64,000 bases of DNA from Hippopus hippopus (Eukaryota > Mollusca > Bivalvia > Cardiida > Cardiidae), in NCBI GenBank assembly GCA_946811185.2, contig OX328105.1, positions 42,334,845 to 42,398,844 of the forward strand, in the 5' to 3' direction. Each line of letters opens with the position of its first letter. Positions within the stretch are counted from its first letter, which is position 1. A model generated the notes under the pieces. The model searched no databases. It saw only the letters and a list, made by a program, of their open reading frames with translations, and was not told the origin of the DNA. The position numbers and the translations under genes were made by a program. Positions 1-11,362 of the stretch are shown here, piece after piece.

Positions 1-876
1 GACCTACCTATCTATAATATATTATGAAACATACAAGTGTATCTCCGTTGTTATCACTATCCACTTAACCATTCGAGTTCACTTGACGAACATTGACGAT
101 CTCACAATATACGTGGAAAGCCCTTTGCATGCCACTGCTATTGGTATAGAAATAGCAGCTAGTTATGCACATTTAATTAGTGCAGCTGTAGACGACATAC
201 TTTGACACAAATACGTATTTGACACTTGTCCCACAAAATCTGACATAGAATTAGCGTGCAGCAATCATGCTAATTTGATATAAGCTAGTTATTAGCACAT
301 AAACTGAAATATGTTAAACATGTAGCTCTTTGCATACACATTAGTCGACAAAAGAAACTAGCACATCCACGCATGCGTCGTCTTGTAAGACAATTTAAAT
401 GTTCTTAAGACGACACGCGTTTTATCGGTTGCATGGCGAAATAGTAAATAGCTTAATAAGACTTTTAAAAGTCATAGGCTTTGAATCACTTACCAAACAT
501 TAAATCAACGAATATTTCAATGTCAATATCTGTTGACAATGTAGCACAAAAGTAACGACCTTTTAAAATGCTTTAATCGATCCTTGATAATCAAAAGGTG
601 GCCTATAATGAATGCTTTGTAACGAGTTACTAGAAAAGTCACTGTAAATGAAAGGCGTTCTTTTTATTTCCATTTGTTCATTCACTTATATTTAAAACAA
701 TAATTACAAATTATTTCCAATAAAGGAAAATCGGGATAATTCATAAAGTTACTCTGTTTGTGGGTTAAATTGTGTCCCTTTTCATTTCATGAAAAGGATC
801 ATATTTATCCCGCAGTTCAGATTCTGATATATCTGACTCATTAACTTAGAGTCCAATCTTCATGGGTAAGACAGTG
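1..876. other. Downstream flank, nothing recognised
   Basis: AT-rich sequence past the 3' end of the calponin-like gene. No coding pattern, RNA gene or known repeat is visible. Confidence 0.5.
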
Positions 877-1097
877 TTAACCCTTTACCAAACAATTCTG
901 TATTTTAACGACCCTAAAAAAGTCTTTTAAAACATTGTAGGAAAAGGAAAAATGCTTGTAACAGTTTTTTCTCTCTTTCCAACAGTGTTTTCTACGATGT
1001 CATACACAGAAGTCATATATCGGGCAAAATTACATTTGTAGTCAGCAAAGGCTATTAAATTGGACAAGTCTAAAATTTGTCGCGAGGTAAAGAGTTA
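877..1097. repeat. Foldback element, family C
   Basis: Ends are TTAACCCTTTACC and GGTAAAGAGTTAA. The centre has an inverted repeat (ACATTGTAGGAAAAGG against CTTTCCAACAGTGT), moderately decayed. Members elsewhere in the window have near-perfect hairpins. Confidence 0.7.
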
Positions 1098-1649
1098 AAG
1101 AAAGACAAAAAGAACATTCCAGGACTGGACAAGATAAAGTTTGTATCTATACTCTTTATCAGGCTATGAAACGGTTCACCCGTTTATTACTTGATCTGCT
1201 TCTGTTACATAAATCGGGATCATAAGCGATTTGGAATTAAATACAAACGCTAACAACTCAAGGGAGATATTAAAATTATTTCAAACATGATGACAATTGC
1301 ATAATTCGACTTTGATCTGACAAGGCCTTACACGTGCAGCATTGTCTGCGAAATCTCTCACTGTCCTTTACAAGCACATCACAGATACGAAAATCAGATT
1401 CATGATAAAATAGCTCATTCAGTCGCTTCTCCCATATCCTTTCCCATTTAAATGGCTTAATCGAAAACTGTGCATACTATCCTTACAAAACGTATATATG
1501 TTATAAATAAAACCCCGAAAAATGACGAAAGTGAATGAAAGTATGTATCAACACCCATCTATCATATTCTCATTCTAAACAAACACACCAAAAACAAAAC
1601 CAAATATTTTAAAATTTCAGAAAGTGTCAAAATGTTTCATCAGTTGCTT
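1098..1649 (-). other. 3' untranslated region / flank of T5
   Basis: Non-coding AT-rich sequence between the T5 stop and the family-C element, containing the AATAAA candidate at 1183. Confidence 0.45.
1183..1188 (-). terminator. Candidate poly(A) signal for T5
   Basis: AATAAA on the minus strand about 465 bases after the T5 stop codon. Another lies near 663. Confidence 0.35.
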
Positions 1650-3125
1650 TTAGTCTGCGCTGCCCCAAAAGTCAAAATCATCGTCATTAGTCTTTGGCTC
1701 TGGATCTTTCTGTGGTTCTGGTTCTTTTGGTATTTCTTCTTCTTTGATACTTTCTCGCTCAGGCTTTGGAGCCGGTTCTGGCCGTGTTTCAAGACGCGCA
1801 AGAGATGAACGTTTACGGACAGGGACAGGAGCGGGCTCATCTTCTTCGTCAGTAGGATATTCGTCAGAATCTCCCTCCATGTAAAGGGGTACAACTTTAA
1901 TGTTCGTAACACCTCGTGAAGAACCGATCGGTGTCATACCTTTTTGTGAAGCGTATTTATTAGTTCCTGTTTGTAAAGTCAAAGTTGCTAAGCCTTCGAG
2001 GGTGGCGTAACCTGCTATAATATCAGAAACATGCCGTAGCGCTCCGACTGGTCTCATCCCCTTTTGGGAGGCATATATGTTTGTTTCAGCTTGTCGGGTT
2101 AGTACACCTTTGCTTCTGTCATCTTGCTCATCGATTTTAATATCAGCGGCATGACGAGAAGAACCGAAACCTCTCATGCCTTTTTGTGATGCATATATGT
2201 TTGTTTCCGCTTGTTGTGTTAATATTCCCTTTCCCTGTTCATCTAAATCGTCGCATTTTAAATCTGCACCATGTCGTGTGGAGCCAAATCCCGTCATGCC
2301 CTTTTGTGAAGCGTAAATATTTGTTTCAGCTTGCTGTGACAGCTCTGATTTCCCTCTATCATCAAGATCATCGGCCTTTATATCAGAAGCGTGTCTGACT
2401 GCCCCAAATGCTGTCATACCTTTTTGACTTTCAAACTGATTTGATCCCGACTGGAGACCGATAGTAGCGTTGCTCTCAAGGCATGGGTCGTCGAGATTGA
2501 TATCTTTCGCATGGCGGACAGCTCCAAATGCGGTCATACCAGTTTGTGATGCGAACTGATTGGATCCGGACTGTAAACTAATAGTTGCATTGCTTTCTTG
2601 GCAGATATCGTCGACATTTATATCTTTTGCATGACGAACAGATCCAAAACTCGTCATACCAGTCTGAGAAGCGAACTGGTTAGTGCCCATCTGTGGGGGT
2701 ATAACTGCATTACCTTCAAGATCCACATCATCTTGGCGGATATCAACCCCATGTCTTACACTACCAAAACAGGTCATTCCTGATTGTGTCGCATATTTAT
2801 TCGTAGCAGCGGCTTGACTTAGCTCAGTTTGACCTTCGGGGACCAAATCGTCAGACTTGATATCAGCGGCATGACGAACGCCGCCTATTCTCATACCAGA
2901 TTGATTTGCAAATTTATTTGTTGCAGCAAGAAGAGAAATTTCAGCATTACTTTCCGGTAGAATGTCGTCTGCTTTGATGTCAGCGGCATGCCTTACACCA
3001 CCAATACGCATTCCAGATTGAGTGGCACCAACATTTGACCCCGTTTGTAACAGCAGGAGACCATCGCTAGCTCTCAGCTTCTTCTTGGAGAATTTTTTCT
3101 TCGTCTTTTCTTCATCGACAGTCAT
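1650..3125 (-). CDS. Terminal exon T5: ten calponin-like repeats and a long charged tail
   Basis: The exon follows a TTTCATCCTTACAG acceptor in phase 0 and codes 491 residues and a stop. Its first codon is ATG, and there is no AQ..GPT linker; it begins MTVDEEKTKKKFSKKKLRAS. It could therefore be joined to exon 4 like the others, or act as a start in a CH-less transcript like UNC-87 of nematodes. Ten repeats start at about residue 28, more divergent than in T1-T4 (AATNKFANQSGMRIGGVRH, SGSNQFASQTGMTAFGAVRH, AETNIYASQKGMRGFGSSRH). The C-terminal 80 residues are rich in Pro, Glu and Lys with a basic RKRSSL site, a possible kinase target, and end in an acidic stretch with DFDFWG. The joined protein would be about 617 residues. 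Confidence 0.9.
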   Translation of the reverse strand: MTVDEEKTKKKFSKKKLRASDGLLLLQTGSNVGATQSGMRIGGVRHAADIKADDILPESNAEISLLAATNKFANQSGMRIGGVRHAADIKSDDLVPEGQTELSQAAATNKYATQSGMTCFGSVRHGVDIRQDDVDLEGNAVIPPQMGTNQFASQTGMTSFGSVRHAKDINVDDICQESNATISLQSGSNQFASQTGMTAFGAVRHAKDINLDDPCLESNATIGLQSGSNQFESQKGMTAFGAVRHASDIKADDLDDRGKSELSQQAETNIYASQKGMTGFGSTRHGADLKCDDLDEQGKGILTQQAETNIYASQKGMRGFGSSRHAADIKIDEQDDRSKGVLTRQAETNIYASQKGMRPVGALRHVSDIIAGYATLEGLATLTLQTGTNKYASQKGMTPIGSSRGVTNIKVVPLYMEGDSDEYPTDEEDEPAPVPVRKRSSLARLETRPEPAPKPERESIKEEEIPKEPEPQKDPEPKTNDDDFDFWGSAD

Positions 3126-4669
3126 CTGTAAGGATGAAATGCTTTGCTTGAAAACATCTGTTAGTTAGCAGAGTTTAAAAGTTCTAATCTAAATGATTAC
3201 ATTCAGTAATAACAGAAAAAGAAGGGAACGCCAGAGTACAAAACCATTAAGCATACTGGTTAATTTAAAAAGACAGAAAATCTAGGTACAATGCAAATAA
3301 ACTAGAAAAGTCTACTTTAGGGAAACGCTAATGGAGTATATCTATAATCATCATTTGGATAACTGTGATAATCATGCATACTTTCATACACTTCTAAATG
3401 AGAATTTTTCAAGCGGTATTAGAAATTCAATGGGTTTCATACATTTCAATTCGCCAAAATAACTGTACTGATCCACATCACCTTAATTGATTTCATATTT
3501 CTTTTTTCCAAGATTTATTGATATGAAGTTACTTAACTGTATCTGAGATGCAAATCTATCAGTAGACCATTCTCAAGTCCACTTGTAACTTATCGAGGTG
3601 CTACTGCACCTCTTACCTCTAAAGATAGTAAACATATTACCTATCAATTACAAAGCTCATCCCGTTATGTGTTATTGGCAGCAAAATAAGGAAAGTTCAT
3701 TCAAAGTATTTATATGTTTATGCATAATGCAGCTAAGTATTAATAATTTGTTGCAGCCAAAGGGGGGAAACGTAAATTTGACAATGTAGCACGCACACGA
3801 TAATACTTACCGAGGTAAGTCGAAGAAATTGTAGTTGTTTTAAGTGTAAGATTTCCGATTCTTTTATTGACAGGAGACAAAAATGTGGTTAATGATCCTG
3901 AATCCTGTTGATACTTTAACACGTAAAAATGAGCTTATGTTTTTCTGTTCTTTCATGTGTGCTTAAAAGGGCACTTTTTGACAAACACTTTTAGATATGA
4001 AACAACTGACGAAAATTAGACAGTTTTTAAAATCATATTAACTTAATACGATATTTACAATAAAAGCTTATTAAAACAATCCATTATAGTATAAATGACA
4101 TGACAAAGACATACCTGAACTCTAATGAAAGTAAGGAAACTTGAAATTTTAGCATAGTGTTGAAATTGAAGCACACCTATGAATTCTTGTGAACATATTA
4201 TATCATGATATCTTCAAATGCTTGCACTTATTTCGAAAAAAAGAGGAACTATTTCACTCTGCTTCCAATTGATATCGATGAAAGTGATTGAATGCTTATT
4301 AATGGTTCATGAAATCTAAATGAGCATCTTCACTAAAGGAGAAATTTCAACATACAAACACAAAAACACTGAACGAATTGCACTTATAAATGTCCAATAA
4401 CATAACAAAACATAACGAAGCATTGTAAAATTTGTTGAATGTTTGCAAACAAGCCTGATTCTTTTCAACCGAAATACAGTCCCTTTTAGACACTTTGAAG
4501 GAAAATATTTTAAGTCAAATAGTCTCCACGATTTTCATTTGATGCGATATCGAAATTGCAAGAATTCATAAAAACGAAAATTAATCAATTATTTTGTCCA
4601 TGTAGTATAGAGTTAAGCATATTAAAAAGTATCTGAATGGCTGGCATGCTTTCATTTTTCTCCTTTTAA
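3126..4669 (-). other. Spacer between terminal exons T4 and T5
   Basis: AT-rich, with no coding exon or complete repeat. It should hold the T4 3' untranslated region and the T5 acceptor region. I saw no convincing small exon with an ATG and a donor that would start a T5-only transcript. Confidence 0.45.
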
Positions 4670-6019
4670 TCACATATCGGAAGTTCCTTGAGATGGATCG
4701 GCGTATTCCAGGTCATCGTACTCATAAAGATCGTCATCGTCGAACAATTCTTTAACCTTGATATCAGAAGCATGGCGAACAGCTCCGAAACCTCCTCTTA
4801 TACCAGACTGCGACTCACCCTTGTTCCAGCCTGACTGGTACTGAACGTAACGGTTGCTTTCCTCATTAAATTCGTCTGCTCGGATATCAGCACCATGGCG
4901 GACAGGACCAAAACCGCGTGTCCCTTTCTGTGAATCGAATTTGTTTGTACCAGCCTGCAGAATAATCAATCTATTTCCTTCTTCATTAACGTCATCAGCC
5001 CTAATGTCAGCTCCGTGTCTTACGGAACCGAACCCGCCACGAATTCCTTTCTGACTGTCGAATTTGTTTGTACCAGCCTGCAGAATAACCAGACGGTTGC
5101 CCTCCTCATTTAGATCATCAGCTCTTATATCGGCACCATGACGGACAGGGCCAAAACCTCTGGTACCTTTCTGAGAATCGAATTTGTTGGTACCAGCTTG
5201 CAAAATTACCATAGCGTTACTCTGTTCGTTAACATCGTCAGCTCTTATGTCGGGACCATGCCTGACGGATCCAAAACCCCCTCTCATGCCTTTTTGGGAC
5301 TCATACTTATTTGTTCCGGCCTGAAGAATTACGACCCTGTTCCCTTCTTCATTAAGATCGTCTGCTCTGATATCTGCACCATGGCGAACAGGACCGAAGC
5401 CTCTCGTTCCTTTCTGTGAGTCGAATTTATTCGTACCCGCTTGAAGAATAACCATGGCATTGCCTTCTTCGTTCAAGTCATCAGCTTTAATATCGGCTCC
5501 GTGCCTCACAGAACCAAATCCACCTCTCATACCTTTCTGAGTTTCAAATTTATTCGTACCAGCTTGTAAGATGACGATACCTTGACCCTCTTCATTGGCA
5601 TCATCTGCTCTTATATCTGCACCATGACGGACGGGTCCAAATCCTCTCGTACCCTTCTGAGAATCAAATTTATTTGTTCCTGCCTGAAGGATAACCATTG
5701 CATTACCGTCTGAGTTTAGATCGTCAGCTCTTATATCGGCGCAATGACGTTGTGTACCTATTCGCATGCCCTTTTGAGTGTCATACTTATTTGTACCAGA
5801 CTGAAGCCAAACTTCTTTCTCACTATCTTTATTAAGGTCATCTGCTCTTATATCCGGACCATGGCGTACAGACCCAAAGCCAGTCATACCTTTTTGTGAG
5901 GCAAACTTATTGGTTCCATTTTGTAAAATCAACATGGACTGACCAGCTTTCAGCTGTTTACGGGTGAACTTCCTCTTTTTCTTCTGCTGCGCGGGTGCGC
6001 TTGGGCCATTTTCCGGTGC
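4670..6019 (-). CDS. Terminal exon T4: ten calponin-like repeats with dimeric higher-order structure
   Basis: The exon follows a CTCTTGTAATTGCAG acceptor in phase 0 and codes 449 residues and a stop. The AQ..GPT linker is missing. Instead the exon starts APENGPSAPAQQKKKRK and goes straight to KFTRKQLKAGQS. Ten repeats begin at about residue 34. Repeats 3 to 10 alternate two types, KGTRGFGPVRH and KG(M/I)RGGFG(S/A)VRH, with a 243-base (81-codon) dimer period. The last repeat, SGWNKGESQSGIRGGFGAVRH, resembles the capping repeat of T1. The tail is very acidic (DDDDLYEYDDLEYADP). Joined to the CH head it would give about 575 residues. A possible AATAAA lies at 3863-3868, about 800 bases past the stop. 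Confidence 0.9.
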   Translation of the reverse strand, partial: APENGPSAPAQQKKKRKFTRKQLKAGQSMLILQNGTNKFASQKGMTGFGSVRHGPDIRADDLNKDSEKEVWLQSGTNKYDTQKGMRIGTQRHCADIRADDLNSDGNAMVILQAGTNKFDSQKGTRGFGPVRHGADIRADDANEEGQGIVILQAGTNKFETQKGMRGGFGSVRHGADIKADDLNEEGNAMVILQAGTNKFDSQKGTRGFGPVRHGADIRADDLNEEGNRVVILQAGTNKYESQKGMRGGFGSVRHGPDIRADDVNEQSNAMVILQAGTNKFDSQKGTRGFGPVRHGADIRADDLNEEGNRLVILQAGTNKFDSQKGIRGGFGSVRHGADIRADDVNEEGNRLIILQAGTNKFDSQKGTRGFGPVRHGADIRADEFNEESNRYVQYQSGWNKGESQSGIRGGFGAVRHASDIKVKELFDDDDLYEYDDLEYADPSQGTSDM

Positions 6020-9000
6020 CTGCAATTACAAGAGAATAAAGCATGCAATTTTATGCTCTACCATCCGGTAGGTGCCTAAAGATTTGGAACAGCTAAAGAA
6101 ACATAATTTATCATTTTCGTAAAGAGTTATCCAGATTAATGAAAAAATAAAAGTTTGTGTAAAAAGCTTTTACCAAAACCGGATTTTAAAGCAAATGTAT
6201 GTTAAGATGTTGTAAATGTTAATGATGTTGAAAGCAATACATAGAGGATTGAGGCGCATGATTTAAAAGAGATGAAAGTTATTTTAATCTAGACGAAAAA
6301 CTGATGGATACATCTTCACAAAGTGCTTAGAATTCATGAAATATGCATAGAAGCAACCAGACCAAACTAGAAAACAAATAAACAACAAATATATCAAAAA
6401 GAACACTTACAAAATACCAAATCTGTGTGCCGTCATATCATAAGTCTTCGTAATGCTCCTATATTTTATATCCCATTTGTGAGTTCAAGTTTAATTTGTT
6501 TGAATTCTTTTTTTAAGAAAAAAAAAGAATAGTTGTTATATAACAACATATATTAACTCTATCGAGAAACAGTATGGCTATTTGCAATTTATTAGAGCAT
6601 CGTAACGTAAGCTCGACTGTCCTAAAGCATATTCCGCATTGCAGATTCGAGACTACGTTTTGTGACCATTATCGACAGCTGGAATTCACAGAGCAATATC
6701 GACCACCACATAACAAGCAGAATTATCTTGACTCACACTTTCGACAGTAGCACATCATTTTTGCCTGTAGCACTGTACAAGTTTAAGTATTTCGCATCCA
6801 TATCAATAAAATCGAGACTTTTTCGACTGCCAAAAAATATTATTCCACTCCAAAAATAATAGCATTTGGACCATCGTTTAGATTAAATTGCGTAGAGTGA
6901 ATATTAAAGATCAGACTGCACAATCTTTGCAATCTTATCTTTATTTACGTTGCTCGTAAAACTTCTTGAGTTGCGATCTGCAGTTAGAGGGTTAGGGCTC
7001 TTCAGTTCATGTCACATGGTATAAATTTTATTATGCTACGCATAAAATAAGGGTTCAATGTTGGCATTGTGAACCAAGATAAAAGTATACATTTTGTGGA
7101 GTCCGATCCAGATATTTATGCATACAAAAGACTGTTTCCAGATATTCTAGCCAAGGCTATCCTGTAAACTTCCATGCCAAATTGAAAAATCCAAAGATGT
7201 TAAGCAATAACATAAACACCTTTATATAAATTCAGCGGCTTAAAGACGGCCGGATATAAAAGTTTCGTTTTGCTCATGATCTATGCTCTTCCATGAATCT
7301 GGTTTGGACTATAAATACAATGTTTTATGTAATCCAAGATTCTTTTCTTTTTACTTTGACGCTTTCAAAAATTAGAAACTAAGCTTCAAGAAAATACATC
7401 TCTCCGGCTAAAATGCAGGTTTTCTGCTTCTGTATGCCCTTTACCCTGTTAAGTAATTGAATTGGCGTTGTGAACATATTTTCCGCTTTAATGAAAGATG
7501 GGGGGTACTTTTTTGCAAAAATATATTCTTTTTGTTTTTCAACGAGTTGAGATAACTTCAGCTCTACAGTAATCACACTAACCCTTCCTGTGCCGAATTC
7601 AAATCATTGAATGTAAAAACAAAAATAAGTTTTGTTACAGTATTTGACATTAAATTAGGTTTACATGACCAGGTTGATTGAAAGAGTAACGAAAAGTGTA
7701 GAACAGATCAGACGGCACGTGCGTTTATGCTGATCTTGCTTTACACTTTTTGTAAAATGCACCTATGGTTGCGAGGTTAGATGTTGATAGTAGTGCAAAC
7801 AGAATTTAAACCCATTTTGTAATTCCAGACATGAAAAAAAAAACATGAAAATACAACAATTCACTTTATGGTTCCTCATAATTCCTAACAACTAAGCAAA
7901 CGAATTATGAAATATAAATACGAAATTCACGGATTATAGCTTTCGTTATGCAGACATTAAAATTGATGAAAATTCAGATATTGTAATTGTAAAGTTTTGG
8001 CCAAAAAACCCATATCTCTATTTAGCACTGCAATATTTAATCTAATAGCGTCGTCAACCGAACTTTCATTTAGTTAAAAGTCTCTATCAGAATTTTTGAA
8101 TACTTTACATTCATTAACAAAAGCTTCCCAGTCAGAAGCATTTACATTACATGTAAAGGAATTGCTAGGTTTCCTGCCAGTAAGACAAGTTTAAATTCTT
8201 TCCTACAGTACGTAATTCAAACAGAACTAAGCCATTGCATTCGATTCATTTTTATTTAAAACATATAACTTTACTGTACTATTTCTATCATAAACAACAA
8301 TTATTAACAAAGTTAATGGTCATGCAAATGAGACGTGATAAGCATTAAAAAGAAATGACAAGGGCGTCATCGCTTTTTCAATACAAGCAAAAATAAATAG
8401 AGTAAACTAATGCACATGAACATGTATAACAATACAATTTTAATTTCTTGCGCTCAAGTGATACTAAATAATTCAGTTCTGTGTTTGTTTTGCAAAAATC
8501 ATGATTTCCACGAAAGAAATCTTTTTTTTTTACCTTTTCGTTTCATATCTAACCATCATACAAATCCTTAAAAGTAAAAGAAGACGGTTTTGTGCAAGAG
8601 AACGGTTTCAATATTAAAAAGAAATATTCAGGTTCTTTTTTTCAAAATACAGATTTCTTGTTTTTAAATGTTTTTACCACATAGAAAATTGCTTGATAGT
8701 ATTGGAAGTTGTGCAGTTGCTGACATTTTAATGTTTAAATTTTCATAGGAAAACATTATTAGGCTTCGTATAACTTTAAGTTTCTTCGACACTTATCACA
8801 ACTCTAAAAGTATATCCAGTGTATATCAATAGAAATTTGTAGATGTTAATTTCTCTGACGTGGACTTATTAAATGAAAAAGAATTTAAACAAATTGTAAG
8901 GTTGCAATTGTAAGTTTTGAAAAAAATCTACATGTCTCCATTCATTACCCGACTGGAATGCATCCTAAATTAAACATATAAAGATCGCTTAAGATGTTTC

Positions 9001-9256
9001 ACAAAAATGATACAATAGGTTAGATTGGTCCTCTTCACACACTGATACAGACCAGAGAGAATTGTTGTTAGGAGAGATGACTGTTAGAAATCAAATCTAT
9101 TAAACGTTCTTCGACAATGCTTAAGTACGTCAATAACCATAAAATTGATTATAGGATCCGATTCAAAACAAATTTTGACGCCATTGAAGAAATCTTTCAT
9201 CCAAATCAAAGGTCAGCGCTGGGAATATTTCTATAACTATCACAATGCGAGTATTT
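6020..9256 (-). other. Spacer between T3 and T4
   Basis: 3.2 kb with no exon recognised. A decayed family-A-like palindrome lies at about 7700-7752 (AGATCAGACGGCACGTGC against GCTGATCTTGC). Otherwise this is AT-rich unique-looking sequence. Confidence 0.45.
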
Positions 9257-9502
9257 GAGCCATGCTCTGTAAAAAAGGATTTTAATGTGTACATACAAAA
9301 GGTATCTACAGCCTTCACAGTCCGCGCAGGCTGCTATTTGTCGAAACGTTTTGCTTTTTGGTGAATATTCTGAATGTCCAAGGACCATTCTACTTCCGCC
9401 TATTGTTAGATAAATGGATTTCATGGTTGCATAATTATGTGTTGACTTGCTCTGTATAATGCATCACCAAGGTGCATTAAACCACTTTTGCCAGAGCATT
9501 GC
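9257..9502. repeat. Foldback element, family D (decayed copy)
   Basis: Begins GAGCCATGCTCTGT and ends CCAGAGCATTGCTC. The central palindrome (CAGCCTTCACAGTCCGCGCAGGCTG) is damaged. It lies in the T3-to-T4 interval, just past the T3 3' region. Confidence 0.65.
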
Positions 9503-9732
9503 TCTTTATATTTAAAAATCATACAAACACAGCTAAAGTTAGCTAGAATAAAAGGTAAAAGTTACGGCTGTAAAATTTTTGAATTTGATCGTAAATATCA
9601 ATGATGACTTGAAGCAGTTTAGCCGCTGAAAAGTATGCAAATAACTTCAGCAAAGATGAGGGTGATTTCACATTTTTTAAATGCAAGCAACTGTTGACAC
9701 AACTTGGTATTGAATCGGCTCATTTCTCCGAA

Positions 9733-9738
9733 TTTAAT
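9733..9738 (-). terminator. Candidate variant poly(A) signal for T3
   Basis: ATTAAA on the minus strand about 65 bases after the T3 stop. No AATAAA was found nearby, so this is weak. Confidence 0.25.
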
Positions 9739-9803
9739 CAACACCTCATGCAAATGGTGTACATGTACTTCCTTATCTAAGTAATTTATATATTAAGTTA
9801 AGA

Positions 9804-10844
9804 TTAAAAGTCGCAATAAGATTCTTCAATGTTCGGAATGTGCATGTCTGCTGGATGCCTCATACTTCCAAAAACCATTCCGGATTGGCTTGCCCCCTTG
9901 TTACTTCCAGCCTGGAGACCAATATAACCTTGACTATCCATTGCCATTCCGTCTGTGTGAATATCAGACACATGTCGCGGGGCTCCAAAGCTCATACCCG
10001 CTTGTGTTGCTCCTTTATTATAGCCAGACTGTGCAGGCAACACTCCTTGCCCTCTTTGATCCACTCCGGCGACTCGTTCATCGGAAATTTGTCTTGGAGC
10101 TCCATAACTCATTCCTGCTTGTGACGCTCCTTTATTGAAACCCATCTGCCCACCAATGATCGCCTGACCAGACCTGTCAAAGTCTTCCGTTACTTGATTG
10201 ATATGTCTCGTGGCACCAAATGACATACCAGCCTGAGTAGCTCCTTTGTTGTAGCCTGACTGCGCTGGTAGAATTCCCTGACTGGATATTTGGCCCTCGG
10301 AAATGCGAGAATCAGAAACCTGTCTTGGGGCACCGTAACTCATTCCTGCTTGAGTTGCACCTCTATTGTATCCCATTTGACCTCCAATGATAGCCTGTCC
10401 AGATCTGTCCATCTCCGAATCTCCCTTTGTATCAGATATATTTCTGGTAGCTCCAAAAGACATACCCGACTGACTCGCTCCTTTGTTGTAACCTGCTTGT
10501 CCACCGACAATAGCATGCGAGTCATGTGCCATTTCGGACGCTTTGATATCAGCAATATGTCTTGTCGATCCGAGAGCCATTCCTTTTTGACTCGCCCCTC
10601 TATTATATCCGGCTTGTCCCCCGATAATACCTTGCCCAGATCGATCAAAATCGTCAGCCCTTATGTCAGCTATGTGTCTCGATCCACCAATTTTCATACC
10701 GGCTTGAGATGCGCACTTATTAGTACCCGCTTGTAAACCTATAATGGCTTTACCTCTATTTAATTGCTCATCTGTAAATGTTCGGATATTCTTTGTTGTT
10801 GGCTTAGGCCCAGCAGTTGGTCCATTAAATCCATGACGCTGCGC
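9804..10844 (-). CDS. Terminal exon T3: linker plus eight calponin-like repeats
   Basis: The exon follows a CTATGTTTGTAG acceptor and codes 346 residues and a stop. The linker AQRHGFNGPTAGPKP and TFTDEQLNRGKAIIGLQ are the closest of the set to canonical calponin/transgelin. Eight repeats start at about residue 39. They are divergent, Gly/Tyr-rich versions (AGYNRGASQKGMALGSTRH, MGYNRGATQAGMSYGAPRQ, SGYNKGATQAGMSFGATRH). Repeats 4-5 and 6-7 form a higher-order pair of about 77 residues. Unlike the other four exons there is no long acidic tail; the protein ends IPNIEESYCDF. The predicted joined protein is about 472 residues. Confidence 0.92.
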   Translation of the reverse strand, partial: AQRHGFNGPTAGPKPTTKNIRTFTDEQLNRGKAIIGLQAGTNKCASQAGMKIGGSRHIADIRADDFDRSGQGIIGGQAGYNRGASQKGMALGSTRHIADIKASEMAHDSHAIVGGQAGYNKGASQSGMSFGATRNISDTKGDSEMDRSGQAIIGGQMGYNRGATQAGMSYGAPRQVSDSRISEGQISSQGILPAQSGYNKGATQAGMSFGATRHINQVTEDFDRSGQAIIGGQMGFNKGASQAGMSYGAPRQISDERVAGVDQRGQGVLPAQSGYNKGATQAGMSFGAPRHVSDIHTDGMAMDSQGYIGLQAGSNKGASQSGMVFGSMRHPADMHIPNIEESYCDF

Positions 10845-11362
10845 CTACAAACATAGAAAACAATTCAATTACCTTCAGATAAATTGTACTTTTTAAAAAA
10901 AAATAATACTCAAACGTTTATGAAATTATGAAAGTAACATAATAGGAAACATAAAAAGTGTTTGGTTACTTCTCTAAAAGTCAATAGAGACATGTACTTT
11001 AAAGAGTAAAACACACTTACCTGAATGATTTATTGGTGCATACCACGTCAGTGCGCAATAACAGTGTTTTCTTTTAGAAGCCTAACCAAACCCATGTTTA
11101 AATACCAACCTGTCCTTGTGGCACCTTTTCTCCTTAAGAATTTGTACCGTTACCTCATTGAATAGATCAGACTAGTAATTCAAAATTAAGTGGACAAATA
11201 CAGTATCTTTTATTAAGTTACATGATACAACCTGTTCGAAAACAAGGGAAAGGGAAGAGGGAACATGCAAATCATTGTCTGAGACAAAATAGTTGAAAGC
11301 AACATTTTCGATAAAATACATAAAAACGACGATCTGTGCGACTGTCTTGCTTTAAAGAATGT
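10845..11362 (-). other. Spacer between T2 and T3
   Basis: About 520 bases with no coding potential. It holds the T2 3' region (AATAAA at 11209) and the pyrimidine tract of the T3 acceptor. Confidence 0.5.
11209..11214 (-). terminator. Candidate poly(A) signal for T2
   Basis: AATAAA on the minus strand about 150 bases after the T2 stop codon. Confidence 0.45.

Noticed and set aside
6017..6025. Translation start just upstream of T4 (TTG codon)
   Set aside because: The bases are the end of an intron (TTGCAG acceptor); there is no ATG, and the exon starts at 6019.
10290..10736. Long plus-strand open frame over T3 (and similar at 9840-10138, 13073-13432, 5138-5419)
   Set aside because: These are antisense shadows of repeat-coding exons; their own sequence has no domain logic and follows the repeat period.
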